A stretch of DNA of 64,000 bases from Diadophis punctatus similis (taxonomy: Eukaryota; Chordata; Lepidosauria; Squamata; Dipsadidae). A program made the position numbers and the translations under genes. The notes under the pieces were generated by a model that worked only from the letters and a program-made list of their open reading frames with translations, was not told the DNA's origin and ran no database searches. Position 1 is the first letter of the stretch, and each line of letters begins with the position of its first letter. The stretch covers positions 254,115,239 to 254,179,238 of the forward strand of contig JALIGW010000002.1 in the NCBI GenBank assembly GCA_023053685.1, written 5' to 3'. Of the stretch, positions 43,922 to 55,635 are shown in pieces.

Positions 43922-44130
43922 ATGATCCTGCAGATTCTATTTTTGCTCTTGCCCCACCTAACTTGTGGGGTGCTGAAGATGAAATGCCCCTTGAATTTGA
44001 TGCCAAAGGAAGTCACACCACTGAATTTCTACAGATCAGGAGATTACCTCCTTAGTGGAATTACTTCTTTCACAGTTACTCTATTTGTTAAATACCAGTT
44101 TAACAAGGCTCCCGCTGCTTCATTTGTTCT
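43922..44130 (+). CDS. V2R-C exon 1
   Basis: 209 nt from ATG 43922 to a GTAAGT donor, length-matched to V2R-B. An in-frame ATG at 43913 could also serve as start (it adds MST); 43922 is chosen because V2R-B has no upstream ATG. It encodes the signal peptide MILQILFLLLPHLTCG and then CPLNLMPKEVTPLNFYRSGD. Exon and donor are normal, but the downstream frameshift in exon 3 puts the function of the whole gene in doubt. Confidence 0.9.
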
Positions 44131-45269
44131 GTAAGTCTCTATGTCTGATGGAGGTACAGCCTTTCCATTTCTTGTGGGAGAGAGATTGTGCTGTGAGTTT
44201 GTCATAGAAGGAAAGTCAGACTTGAGCAAAACAGATAGACGAGGGGAGTCCATTGGTAGCTCATCTCATAAATGGCAACTTAGCCCAGGTATTAAGGAGT
44301 CAGGGAAAAAATGATTCAGTATCTTCCATATATTAATGAATTCATGTTTAAAGGACAATTGTTTGCACTTTCCAAGATTGTGTATTTCCCCTTCATGCAA
44401 GTATTCAAAGCATCTTACTGAATGCTTTCCCAATATATTTACAGTGTTGCTTCCTTGATTTGGGGGAAGAACATCATATTGATAAGTTTAAATTCTACAG
44501 ATATCCCTTAACTGAGCAGTCTTTGCCCTTATCACAATCCCTTTCCTTTGTCTCTCCAGAAGCCCAGACTGGCAAAAGTAAATTTCAGCTAAATGTAGAG
44601 ATGTCCTTCCTCCCAGTAAGTACACTAGGCACACCTGCAGGTTTATCAGATTGCATCTAGATTGTGACCGAGGGTGGGATTGTACCAAATGAATGCTTTA
44701 TTATTATTGTGTGCTAATTGTCATTGTTGCAGTCAAAATCAAATGTTTGTGGGTTGCAGCTTCTCCGAAATGAACCAGAACTAATTTTACTGTAAAATTC
44801 AACACTGAATGAAATGCTTCTCAGTGTGGAAAGAAAACACAAGTATGGGGGAAGAAAAGACAGGCTGTTTTCAATGATTTCCCACCCTGCTTGGCAAAGG
44901 AGAGGGGAAGGATCCTGAGATTCTTCCTTCCTGGTTTACCAAAGCCCAAAGAGCTTAGGACCAGGTTCCCTAAAATACTGACTGTTCCCATGTACAGTAG
45001 GTCCACATGGCTCTTGCCCTTTGGAGAAGGTATCCTGCTGTAGGTAAAAGCCTAGAAAATGTTGGATATATTTGCAGGAAAAGAAAATGATATTCTGGTG
45101 TCTCTTAACTCACCTCATTTTGGCTCTAAATCAATCCAACCAGTAATTTGGAAATTAGACCCAGATAAGTATTTATTATTAGTAATGCAGTCCAAGGAGA
45201 ACTTTTTAAAATATGTCATTGGGACTGACTGCAAGATGAAAATGTGATGCACCTGTTGTATATTTGCAG
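44131..45269 (+). other. V2R-C intron 1
   Basis: 1.14 kb that aligns in blocks with the V2R-D sequence after its exon 1 (for example GAGATTGTGCTGTGAG, TTTCAGCTAAATGTAG, GGGTGGGATTG). It lacks insertions, so it approximates the ancestral intron. No gene. Confidence 0.6.
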
Positions 45270-45561
45270 AATGAAGTCCACAATGTACTGGAAAGCCCTG
45301 TCCTTCATTTTTGCCCTTCAGGAAATTAACCAGAATCCCCAAATCTTACCCAACGTCACTCTGGGCTACAATATTCTTGACAGCTATTCCACCTCAAAAG
45401 TGACTTCGGAGGTTTTGTTAGAAATTCTTTCAAGGGGAGAGGCAAATGTTCCAAATTATAGCTGCGGAAAGCAGAGAAACACGCTGGTGGTCCTTGAAGG
45501 AGCTGATGTAGACATGTCCATTTATATCTCAAATTTGCTGAATCTCTACAAGATCCCACAG
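45270..45561 (+). CDS. V2R-C exon 2
   Basis: 292 nt between TTTGCAG and CCACAG|GTAGAT. Encodes MYWKALSFIFALQEINQNP, LPNVTLGYNILDSYSTSKV, NYSCGKQRN and VLEGADVDMSIYIS. Intact and matched to V2R-B exon 2. Confidence 0.92.
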
Positions 45562-45714
45562 GTAGATCTGTGTGGGTATGATTGCTTGGCTAGTTGGAAC
45601 TGATGGGCCCCATGAGCTGGAGGAGAAGATGCTAGAATCTGAAATTGGTGTGCATTTGATGAGATTCTTGCTCCAAGGCCATTGTGTAGATTTGAGGGTC
45701 CTGTGGGCTATTTG

Positions 45715-45905
45715 TATTTGTATTTGTTTATTTTGTCAAGCATAAATGAATATAAGCAAAGTACAAACAGTAAAACATGATTGAATATATATATAATATT
45801 ACAAGCATGAATAAGAGTAGAAGAGGTGTGAAGATATGGGTACATTAGGACAGGAATGGTAGGCACGATTGTGCGCTTATGCACGCCCCTTACATGCCCC
45901 TTACG
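45715..45905 (-). mobile_element. LINE 3' UTR fragment (same family as 30625)
   Basis: TTTGTCAAGCATAAATG and GTGCGCTTATGCACGCCCC match the 3' ends at 30625 and 36750. Non-coding piece in V2R-C intron 2. Confidence 0.75.
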
Positions 45906-47116
45906 CTATTTGGGGAAGACAAACATTAGGACTGGTGTGGGGAGTGTGGCAGGACAGGAGCAGAGGAGCGATATCCTGCCTGACTTCTTTAGAACAGCAT
46001 ATCTTTCAAAATGTCCAGAAACACAGCAGTGAGAATGGCTTTGTTTGACATTGAAAAAAAATATACAATTCCAACCAAGCCTGGTTGAAACTTAGAGAAG
46101 CCTCAAACTTAGAGAATATGTAGCAATGGCAAATCCAACAGTATATGATATAGAAAAAATAGAAGTTTGAACAAATTTAAGTAAGAACGGTTCAGTATAT
46201 TCAAAGCAATATATCTACAATATATTTACAATACTTATGTTTATTAATATTGCAAATTTGTTGATGTATAAAAGCAGGGAAGTCAGAACCCTCCTAGATT
46301 CCTAGGGGTATTTTTGTTGTTGTTGTTGTTGTTGTTTGCTCCTTTTTAATTTTATTTTTTAGTATTTCAAAACATCTAATTTTTTGTGTTGTTTTTCTTT
46401 TGTTAACAGGTACAAAAATATATACATCCATATTCATTTTCATATTCATATCTGTGTCTCTATGAATATTCATATTGATACACACAGTCTCTCACACACA
46501 CACACAAATGTGCATATACAGTATATTTGAAATAATACAATGGAGCAAGAAATTAATAGCAAGTAATTTATCTTAAGACTAAAAGTATTATTGTAAAACA
46601 AATACCTTGATGCATATTCTTCCTTCAATGTTTTCTTTTATTATATGTTCATTATATTTGATTTCAACAAAAATTCAAATGATTATAGTGCCTGCAATAT
46701 TGACATTTGAAACTGTGATTAATATTGATATCCCCTTTTTAATTTTCCTCTCCCTTATTTACATTTCATACTGTAGCATCCTTTAATATTCTAATATTAA
46801 GAATGTAGGTTTATTGCATAAATAGCATTGTACTGTAAAAGCATATTGTTCTAAAACTGAAGAAATTGAGTGATAGATGGTTAATCTGGCTAGATTTCAT
46901 AATATGTTAAATGACTGAGCTACTTTTACATTAATATTTTATGAATGTACTTTTCGTTTCTACAAGTATCACTCATTATCCTATATATTTTTCAGATGTT
47001 ATTAGAAATATATTAGTTGTATTTTTATATCTTTTGATATATAGAGAGAGATAGAAATACATACATACATACATATTTTGGTCTGAGAAAATGTTAATAT
47101 TTTCCCTTCTTTTCAG
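45906..47116 (+). other. V2R-C intron 2, remainder
   Basis: AT-rich intron with a (TTG)n tract at 46313-46336 and a short CA tract at 46494-46505. No gene recognised. Confidence 0.5.
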
Positions 47117-47928
47117 GTCAGTTACACTTTTCCTTCCCAGGTTTTGAGAGACAGAAAACATTTCCCTTTTTTTATTCAACTTTTCCCACAGAATCCAACG
47201 AGTATCTAGGGATCATCAAAATCCTCCAGTATTTCAAATGGACATTGGTGGGACTTTTTGGAACATATAGCGAAAATGGAGAGAAATTTATGAATCTTCT
47301 CACACCCATACTTGACCAGAGTGGTATTTGTGTTGTTTTCAAAGAAACAATTGCAATAGCTTTTATGAATAACAAGGAGAATGTTGGTCTTTTCAACAAA
47401 TGGGACCAAGTCAATATCTTTCTTTACTATGCTGAGGTTTCAACTTTTGCATTTGGACTGTTAGCTATCGAAAAAATACTGACCACCAGAGAGAGATCTA
47501 TTGTGGGGAAGCTCTGGATCACATCCATTTTCTGTGACCTCACCTTTGGGTTGTTACAAACTGATATTTCCCCTAACAATGGCTATCGTATGTTTTCTTT
47601 ATATAGCCGCATAAATAAAAAAATTAATTCTGATCGCCTCTTCCAATTTAGCTCTGTTATTAAGAAAATTGTAGATGTACTATTTTTGTGTTCCTATTCA
47701 AAACATGCCCGATCTGTGAAAGGCTGGCCAAGGTGCAGAGAAAAAGCAAAAAAATGGGACATGGCTGAAGAGTTGAGGGAAAAAATTCTGACCCTGGATG
47801 GCTACCACATTTACCACACAGTCTGGACTGTCGCACATGCTTTACACGCGGCCTATTCTCGCCAATCCCAGCAAAGGGCCACAAAGAATGGGAAAGAATC
47901 AGGAGTTGAAACAGTGCAGCCATGGCAG
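47117..47928 (+). pseudogene. V2R-C exon 3 with 1-nt deletion
   Basis: 812 nt between TTTTCAG and TGGCAG|GTACTT. It begins in frame with VSYTFPSQVLRDRK. At 47167-47173 the run has seven Ts (eight in V2R-B at 32304-32311), which shifts the frame to TAG at 47207. From about 47180 the alternative frame continues as normal receptor: YFKWTLVGLFGTYSENGEKF, VNIFLYYAEV, KLWITSIFCDL, CSYSKHARSVKGW and LDGYHIYHTVWTVAHALHAAY. One base separates this from an intact ligand-binding exon. Confidence 0.85.
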
Positions 47929-48305
47929 GTACTTTTCTTTTCCATCACAAAGATTTCTGCTGAAAGGGAGAATCCACTCTCCCATTCTGGAATTTTTGGC
48001 CTTTCCTGGAGATTTCACGTAAACAAATTGCTACATTTAATTTTGTTTTTATCTGTGTGGGGTTTTTTTTAAATGAATTTGGGGGATTGTACGGTGCTCC
48101 GGGTCACCTTCAACTGGGGCAGCGTTTATATTTGCAACTAAATTTGTATAAAAATTTCTTTAGTCTCTCACAGAACGTTAAATGAAATGAGAAGGTGTAA
48201 TCATATCCTTTAATAAATACCAGTTGCATTTTTTTCCCTCTGTACCCTACCTCAGAAATTATAGCTTAGGGTTTCAAATAACAGTTTTGTTACTGTTGGC
48301 AAATA
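47929..48305 (+). other. V2R-C intron 3, first part
   Basis: Similar to the start of V2R-B intron 3. No gene. Confidence 0.55.
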
Positions 48306-49081
48306 CCGTATTTTTCGGAGTATAAGACGCACCGGAGTATAAGACGCACCTTAGTTTTTGGGGAGGAAAATAGGGGAAAACAATCTGCCTACCAGGTATT
48401 CATCTGGCTAGCGTCCTTAGTCTGGTCAGCTTCAGCACATTATTTTATCCCCTGGTTAGGACTTAAAAAAACCTTTTTCTGAGAGAGTAACAATGAAAGA
48501 GCCTGCAAGCCAGTAAGAGCTGGGAAGATCATTAGCACCTGGTTAGGGCTAGAAAAAAACTTATTCGGAGCAGCTTCAGCACATTATTTTATCTCCTGGT
48601 TAGGACTTAAAAAAAAACCTTCTTCTGAGAGAATAACAATGAAAGAACCTGCAAGCCAGTAAGAGCTGGGAAGATAGTTAGCACCTGGTTAGGGCTAAAA
48701 AAAAAAACTTATTCGGAGCAGCTTCAGCATATTATTTTATCTCCTGGTTAGGACTTAAAAAAAACTTCTGAGAGAAAACAATGAAAGAGCCTGCAAGCCA
48801 GTAAGAGCTGGGAAGATCGTTAGCACCTGGTTAGGGCTAGAAAAAAATTTATTCAGAGCAAGTAGAGCAATGAAAAAAAAACCTGCAAAAACTTAGGGCT
48901 GGAAAAACATTCTTTGGAGAGAGTAACAATGAAAAAGCCTGCAAGGTAAGAGCTGGGAAGATCTGTTAGCACCTAGTTAGGGCTGGAAAAAAAAGCTACA
49001 TTCGAAGTATAAGACGCACCCAAATTTTCAGCCACTTTTAGGGAGGAAAAAGGTGCGTCTTATACTCCGAAAAATACGGTA
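48306..49081 (+). mobile_element. DNA-transposon-like element with 29-bp inverted termini and internal tandem repeats
   Basis: Ends ACCGTATTTTTCGGAGTATA and its exact complement (29 bp, through AAGACGCACC), flanked by TA, which suits a Tc1/mariner-type MITE. The interior has three to four copies of a unit of about 146 bp (starting near 48431, 48575 and 48723, then degenerating) carrying TTCAGCACATTATTTTAT and GAGCTGGGAAGAT. No ORF. Confidence 0.82.
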
Positions 49082-49525
49082 TCTGGGTAGATGATTTGGA
49101 AATTTGGAGAGCACTTGATAATGTTGTACCTGTTTCTTTCAATATTCTTCCAACTACCTTGAATTATAATGAACTTTCCGCACGTAATATTAAAGCTACA
49201 TCACTGACTCACTTTGGCTTTTGGGTTGAGAGGGAGGGACAGGCCCAGTCATGCAAGGAGTTTCCATGGCTAATGAGGTAATAAGTAGCTGGCTTTCCCA
49301 CATTCTGGTCCAACACCTTCCCCCACTCATTCCTAATTTGCAGCTATGCTATAGCAGAAATATGCCCTACCAGCATCTATTTTCTGCTTATCCCCATAAT
49401 GTTCTCTTCATCTAGTCCTCAGTCCATGAGTGAGACAGCCTTTAGTCATGTTCAGCTGCATTGGTGCTAAAGTAGACTTGCCTCCTTCATCCCTAAACTT
49501 TCCAAGGTTACAGGTGTCTCAAATC
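49082..49525 (+). other. V2R-C intron 3, middle
   Basis: No element or gene identified. Confidence 0.4.
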
Positions 49526-49529
49526 TATT

Positions 49530-49852
49530 AGGGTGAAATCCAGCAGGTTCTGACAGGTTCTGGAGATTCGATAGTGGAAATTTTGAGTAGTTTGGAGAAC
49601 CGGCAAATACTACCTCTGGCTGGCCCCAGAGTGGGGTGGGAATGGAGATTTTGCAATATCCTTCCCCCAGGAGTGGGGAGGAAATGGGGAATTTGCAGTA
49701 TCCTTCCCCTGGAGTGGGGAGGGAATGGATATTTTGCAGTATCCTTCCCCTGCCATGCCCACCAAGCCACGCCCACCAAGCCATACCACGCCCACCAAGC
49801 CACGCCCACAGAACCGGTAGTTTAAAAAATTGGATTTTGCCACTGCCATGAC
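49530..49852 (+). mobile_element. hAT-like MITE relic
   Basis: TAGGGTGAAATCCAGCAGG...AAATTGGATTTTGCCACTG with an internal GGAGTGGGGAGG repeat. Related to the CAGAGGTGAAATTC element at 25839. No clean duplication found. Confidence 0.6.
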
Positions 49853-50081
49853 CTTGAAGGGAAGTCAAGTCACTGGAAGTGAAGATAGAAAAATACCAGG
49901 CCAGCATTGTTTTGTTTCAAATCAAGGATGGATGGAAAGCTATTCAGTTCAGCTCCAGGTACTGGCCCTTGGCCCTTCAATGAAGTCCTGAATTAGAGGA
50001 CACTCAGCTGTGAAATAGAGAGAATTTAGATCTCAGCTTTCCTATTTTCTTCAGTTCATTCATTTCACTTTGCTGTTGTAG

Positions 50082-50315
50082 CTTCACCCTTTCCTGCACA
50101 TCTCCCAGTACTACAATAATTCCATGGAGGGAGTATATTTGGATGAAAAAGGGGAGCTGGCCGCTGACTTTGACATCATGTACTGGGTGAAGTTTCGCAA
50201 TCGGACCATTACAAAAATGATCATTGGGAGTCTGGAAAGAGAGGGATGGTCAGAAGCCAACTTCAAGCTCACAATGGACCAGGATGCAATCAGAAGGGCC
50301 ATGCGGGTCAATGAG
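50082..50315 (+). CDS. V2R-C exon 4
   Basis: 234 nt, phase 0, between TTGTAG and AATGAG|GTGGGG. Encodes LHPFLHISQYYNNSMEGVYL, FDIMYWVKFRNRTIT and GSLEREGWSEANF. Intact. Confidence 0.92.
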
Positions 50316-50984
50316 GTGGGGAGGATATTTTTTTTTCAGTTTTACATTGTTAAGATATTCATGAACTGGGAGAGCCAGTGGTAACAAGGTCAGGCAATGA
50401 ATAGGCCTAGCAACTAAGTCAGCCAATGGGAGCTAACCACTTCTGAGTCTGTGCAGAGAATCGAAACTGGAACTTAAGCTTAAGGCTGGGTGTGGCTCCA
50501 GTCTCCAGTCTGTACTCTTCCACTCTGAACTCTGCTGAAATGAAACTAACTCTCCTGCTTGTGTTTACCTGTAACTGATTGAAGAAGTAATCTGCTAATG
50601 GTATTGTAGATTCATCTGTTATTATGTTTATAAAGAAGTTATTGAATCCAGCTGAATCAGTCTTCTGTGTGCGCTTCTGGTTTTGATTTTGCAACAAACT
50701 TTAATACACATTTCATATGTCTTGTCTAAAATTGGAAGCTATTTTCCAATGGAGCTTCTCAAGAATGTCAGAAGGACACTAGCTAAGTGAGCACACAGAA
50801 ATGTGGCCTGCTTTTCCCTCATTTGATATTTTTAGGTTAAAAAGGAAAGAAAGATTCAACAAATGAAGGCATATGTTCTAGAAAGGTAACCTGCTCATAG
50901 AATAGTAATCAAATAAATGGCCAATTTCCTGTTGGGATAGTGTGGTTCATGGTAAATTCCAATTTGAAACAGTGGTTTTTATTT
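50316..50984 (+). other. V2R-C intron 4, first part
   Basis: 50380-50700 looks like a possible LTR or other dispersed repeat (AGCCAATGGGAGCTAACC ... GATTTTGCAACAAAC), but no ends or duplication were established. Confidence 0.35.
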
Positions 50985-51145
50985 TTATTATTCTTATTTT
51001 TTATTTATTTATTTGTCAAGCATGTATAAGATAACAAATATAAGTATAAACATGATTATGAATATAGGAAATGAATATGAATACATGGGGACAGTAGGAC
51101 AGGGTCGGTAGGCACGTTGGTGCGCTTATGCACCAACTTATGCAA
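50985..51145 (-). mobile_element. LINE 3' UTR fragment (same family as 30625)
   Basis: TTATTTATTTGTCAAGCATG and GGTGCGCTTATGCACC match the other copies' 3' ends. Confidence 0.72.
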
Positions 51146-51349
51146 AGAAAAAAAAATAGCATCCATAAAAGATGAAAAAATAGTAAGATGCAGTTTGGTC
51201 TACAGCAGGGCTCTCCAAATCTGACAAATTTAAGACTTGCGAACTTCAACTCCCAGAATTCCCCAGCAAGCAAGGAAAGGATGGGAATAACATGAGACAA
51301 GAATTCTAGCTGAAGGACAAAAGGCCATCTGTGACACTCTGTGGCCTTT

Positions 51350-51460
51350 TTCAAGAGCCAACTGAACTTTCAGGTTTCTCTTTGAACTGAACCAGAAAGT
51401 CCAGTTGGCTCTTGAAAAAGCACCTTTGGGAAAACCATGACCCGGATGACTGAGCATCTC
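51350..51460. repeat. Fold-back repeat fragment
   Basis: TTCAAGAGCCAACTGAACTT and its near-complement AAGTCCAGTTGGCTCTTGAA, the core of the fold-back family at 23895. It adjoins the L1 target site. Confidence 0.65.
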
Positions 51461-51480
51461 CAAAGATATGTGGCTGCTTC

Positions 51481-52132
51481 CACCAAACTGCTGGAAATGT
51501 AACCATCAACAAGGGACCTTCTAGCACATGTTGTGGACATGTCCCAAAGCCAGGGAATATTGGGAAAAAATCAAAAAATGGATGGAGGAAATTACAGAAC
51601 AAAAAATTGATATGAAGCCAGAATTATTCCTATTGGGTATAATAAAAGAAAATATAAGTAAAGAAATCCAATATATCATGCTGCATATAATTACCGCAGC
51701 CAGAATTACATTTGCCCAAAATTGGAAGCAAGAAAACATCCCCTCGAACACAGTGATTATAAAAAAAAGGTGCTAGAATGTGCAGAAATGGATAAACTAA
51801 CGATGGAATTAAGGGATAGAGAGGAAACAGAGTATTACAAAATGTGGAATAGGTGATATAACTGGCTTGAAAAGAAATGTAAAATCAATGCATAATTAAT
51901 GTATGAAAACATAACAAAATGAAAAAATATATATTTGAGTGTAATAGATGTGTAAGTGTCTATATTATATAAATGAGTAAATATGAAATAAGAAGGTATT
52001 TGTATAAAACAATAGGCCTTAGAATGGATAAGATGGAATTAAGAAAAAATTCTGATCACGGAAAGTTGTAATAGTGTAATTGTGATTTTAAAGGTTAAAA
52101 ATGTTGAATAAAAAGTATTTTTTTAAAAAAAA
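51481..52132 (+). mobile_element. 5'-truncated L1
   Basis: Flanked by a perfect 20-bp duplication starting CAAAGATATGTGG (51461-51480 and 52133-52152). Encodes the L1 ORF2 C-terminus (CWKCNHQQGTF, a stop, HMLWTCPKAREYWEKIKKWM, AARITFAQNWKQEN) and a 3' UTR with A-rich tail. The TAT-to-TAG change and truncation make it dead. It lies in V2R-C intron 4. Confidence 0.9.
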
Positions 52133-52367
52133 CAAAGATATGTGGCTGCTTCATTGCACCCTCTTCCAAATGGCCACAAGAAAGTCACATAGGTTAAACA
52201 CTTTTCCGTTTTTTGTTTTTTGTTTTTACATCTTCTCTTGTGGCTCTTTCAGTTCTGCATGTTTAAATCCCAAAATTGGTTTGGGGCTTTCCCTGTTTAG
52301 GTCTCCTTTCCTAGGGACATTAGCTCTACCTAGTTCATTGAATGCTCCTTTTTAAAAAAAATTTCAG

Positions 52368-52494
52368 CCCCTGCCAAGGTCTCGGTGTGTGGATAGCTGC
52401 CTGCCTGGGTTTGTCAGGTTGCTGGAACCCATGAAGCCAGTCTGCTGTTACAGTTGTGTTCCTTGTGCAGAAGGGACCATCTCCACTCAGGAAG
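52368..52494 (+). CDS. V2R-C exon 5
   Basis: 127 nt between ATTTCAG and GGAAG|GTGGGT. Encodes PLPRSRCVDSCLPGFVRLLE and VCCYSCVPCAEGTISTQE. Almost identical to V2R-A exon 5. Confidence 0.93.
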
Positions 52495-52579
52495 GTGGGT
52501 GACTCCAGGAATAAAACCTCTCCATGTCTTCTTTCTTTTTAATAACACAATGGTTTCTACCAGTTTAATGGTTCTAGGG

Positions 52580-53005
52580 CAGTGATGGAGAACCTTTTTT
52601 CCCTCGGGTGCCGAAAGCATGTGCGAGCGCGCTGTCATGCACGTGTGAGTGCCCACACCCATAATTCAATGTCTGGGGAGGGTGAAAAGGGTCTCTCCCA
52701 CCCCCGCAGAGGCCCTCTGGAGGCCGGAAATGGCCCATTTCCCAACTTCCGGTGGGCCTGGTAGGCCCGTTTTTCACCCTCCTCAGGCTCCAGAGGCTTC
52801 CCTGGAGCCTGGGGAGGACGAAAACACCCCCTCAGAGGCCCTCTGGAAACCTAAAATGCCCTCACAGAGCCTCCACACAAGCCAAAAATCAGCTGGCCAG
52901 CACGCACATGCATGCTGGAGTTGAGCTAGGGCAACGGCTCGGGTGCCGGCAGATATGGCTCCGCATGCCACCTGTGGCACGTGTGCCATAGGTTCGCCAT
53001 CACTG
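52580..53005 (+). mobile_element. hAT element related to the OC1-like copy
   Basis: CAGTGATGGAGAACC...GGTTCGCCATCACTG, flanked by perfect 8-bp duplications TTCTAGGG (52572-52579 and 53006-53013). The ends match the 27528 element while the interior differs, so it is a separate MITE of the same terminus group. Confidence 0.9.
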
Positions 53006-53459
53006 TTCTAGGGTTATCCCACATTTTTAATTTTTTTTCACAATTACAAAATAAGGGAATGTTCTGTCCCACTGAAAGAGTGTTGGTAGAGTGCTGAAAA
53101 TTTGTTTTATAATATTTTTAAAAATTATGCCCAAATACAAAACATCCCCCCTCAACTGAAGTACCATAAAAAAAACAGAAAACACAAGTAACAGAAATTT
53201 AAAAACAAAGATTATAATCAGCTCACAAAGACCATGACTCAGAGATATCTGAATAAACAACAATAACACTAATTTGCATCACATAGAAAGTATTTAAAGC
53301 CAAGGACTAAACCTCAGCAACAACAGCCAGTCAATCAAACAGTCCCGAAGTCAGACCATGACTCAGAAATAGCCGAACAAACAACATCCACATTAATTTG
53401 CATCACATAAAAAGTATTTAAAGGCTAGTGCTCTGACAGAGGAGCACAATTCAAAGTGC

Positions 53460-53530
53460 ACTGATTTATTTGGTTTGGTTTTCTTATATGCCGCCCAACT
53501 CCCGAGGGACTCAGGGCGGCGTACAGCACA
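53460..53530 (-). mobile_element. L3-type LINE tail fragment
   Basis: ATATGCCGCCCAACTCCCGA with CAGGGCGGCGTACAG is the reverse of the L3-type 3' signature. Confidence 0.65.
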
Positions 53531-53808
53531 GAAAAAAATACAAGAATGATTGTATTTTGATGATTGATGATGTCTCCTCGAATGGTGACGAAACGTTTAC
53601 AACCAAATTGCCAAGCTTGGAGTTCAAACTAACAACCCAGAGAAGCATATTTTTAATAATAAAGAATAGAAAGGAAAACAGAAAATATTAATATACAAAA
53701 TCTAGGTATATCAACTCTACATCATGTATTAAACAGCAGGTGAAAATTTCAAATCAAAGAGAAGAAATCTCATCTCATATAAACTACTGTGAAACCAGAG
53801 CTAATGGT

Positions 53809-54006
<198 letters not shown>

Positions 54007-54034
54007 CAATTACATTCTTGTGAATTAATAATAA

Positions 54035-54742
54035 TAACAACAGAGTTGGAAGGGACCTTGGAGGTCTTCTAGTCCAACCCCCTGCTTAGACAGGAAACCC
54101 TACACCACTTCAGACAAATGGTTATCCAACATCTTCTTAAAAACTTCCAGTATTGGAGCATTCACAACTTCTGGAGGCAAGCTGTTCCACTGATTAATTG
54201 TTCTAACTGTCAGGAAATTTCTCCTTAGTTCTAAGTTGCTTCTCTCCTTGTTTAGTTTCCACCCATTGCTTCTTGTTCTACCCTCAGGTGCTTTGGAGAA
54301 TAGTTTGACTCCCTCTTCTTTGTGGTAACCCCTGAGATATTGGAACACTGCTATAATGTCTCCCCTAGTCCTTCTTTTCATTAAACTAGACATACCCAGT
54401 TCCTGCAACCGTTCTTCATATGTTTTATCCTCCAGTTCCCTAATCATCCTTGTTGCTCTTCTCTGCACTCTTTCCATAGTCTCAACATCCTTTCTACATT
54501 GTGGCGACCAAAACTGAATGCAGTATTCCAAGTGTGGCCTTACCAAGGCACTATAAAGTGGTATTATTACTTCACATGATCTTGATTCGATCACTCTGTT
54601 AATGCAGCCTAGAACTGTGTTGGCTTTTTTGGCAGCTGCTGCACACTGCTGGCTCATATTTAAATGGTTGTCCACTAGGACTCCAAGATCCCTCTCACAG
54701 TTACTACTGTTGAGCAAGGTACCACATATACATATACATATA
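54035..54742 (-). mobile_element. CR1 LINE, ORF2 C-terminus
   Basis: Minus strand with [54 protein letters not shown] and WNSLPPEVV. The 3' terminus is at the low-coordinate end (GGAAGGGACCTTGGAGG). The SINE pair splits it from its upstream continuation at 55207. Confidence 0.9.
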
Positions 54743-54967
54743 TAGCAATAGCACTTAGACTTATATACCGCTTCATAGTGCTTTACAGCCCTCTTTAAGC
54801 GGTTTACAGAGTTCTGCATATTGCCCCCAACAATCTGGGTCCTCATTTTACCGACCTCAGAAGGATGGAAGGCTGAGTCAACCTTGAGCCAGTGAGATTT
54901 GAACAGCTGAACTGCTGAACTAGCAGTAGCCTGCAGTGCTGCATTTAACCACTGCACCATCTCGGCT
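54743..54967 (-). mobile_element. tRNA-derived SINE, left arm of an inverted pair
   Basis: Minus-oriented full SINE. Its head (AGCCGAG on the minus strand) faces the head of the plus-oriented copy across 19 bp. It carries the variant CAGAACTCTG where other copies read GACTCTG. Confidence 0.85.
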
Positions 54968-54986
54968 CGTCTATATATAGAGAGAG

Positions 54987-55206
54987 AGCCGAGGTGGCGC
55001 AGTGGTTAAAAGCAGCAGTGCAGTTCAGCAGTTCAGCTGTTCAAATCTCACCGGCTCAAGGTTGACTCAGCCTTCCATCCTTCTGAGGTCGGTAAAATGA
55101 GGACCCAGATTGTTGGGGGCAATATGCTGAACTCTGTAAACCGCTTAGAGAGGGCTGTAAAGCACTATGAAGCGGTATATAAGTCTAAGTGCTATTGCTA
55201 TTGCTA
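54987..55206 (+). mobile_element. tRNA-derived SINE, right arm of an inverted pair
   Basis: Plus-oriented SINE with A-box-like TGGCGCAGTGG and B-box-like GTTCAAATC. It shares with the left arm the variants GAACTCTG and AGTTCAGCAGTTCAGC. Together they form a palindrome of about 220-bp arms. Not a functional tRNA. Confidence 0.85.
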
Positions 55207-55500
55207 CTGTACCTGTGCATTTTGTTTTTCTTGCCTAAATGTAGAACCTTACTTTTTTCACCATTGAATTTCATTTTGTTAGATAGCACCCAATGTTCAA
55301 GTCTGTCAAGATCCTTTTGTATCTTGAGCCTATCTTCTGGAGAGTTGGCTATTCCAAAATAGATTTTGTCATCTTTTGCTTGGTGGGGGAAAGTGCCTTT
55401 TCTTCCTAAATAACACAAGTCATCAATCCAATCCTTAACATCTAAAATAAAAATACTTTTCAAATTTCTCAAATTTCTTCTCTTAGCAATTCCCCACACT
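55207..55500 (-). mobile_element. CR1 LINE, upstream continuation
   Basis: Minus strand encodes KIQKDLDRLEHWVLSNKMKF and GEKSKVLHLGKKN, which precede the CR1 part at 54035-54742. Truncated beyond. Confidence 0.85.
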
Positions 55501-55635
55501 CAGTGTAACCAAAGCTCCTCAAAAACAGACCAATTCCACATTTTTGGAAAATTATTCAGCAAAACATAAATTTATTTAACCTTCAGCAATTCCCACACTA
55601 CTGAAAATTGTGGATGCTGCATTTATTCTTTGCAG

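Noticed and set aside
48431..48960. CRISPR-like array of regular repeats
   Set aside because: The units are about 146 bp, imperfect, lack unique spacers and lie inside a transposon in vertebrate DNA.
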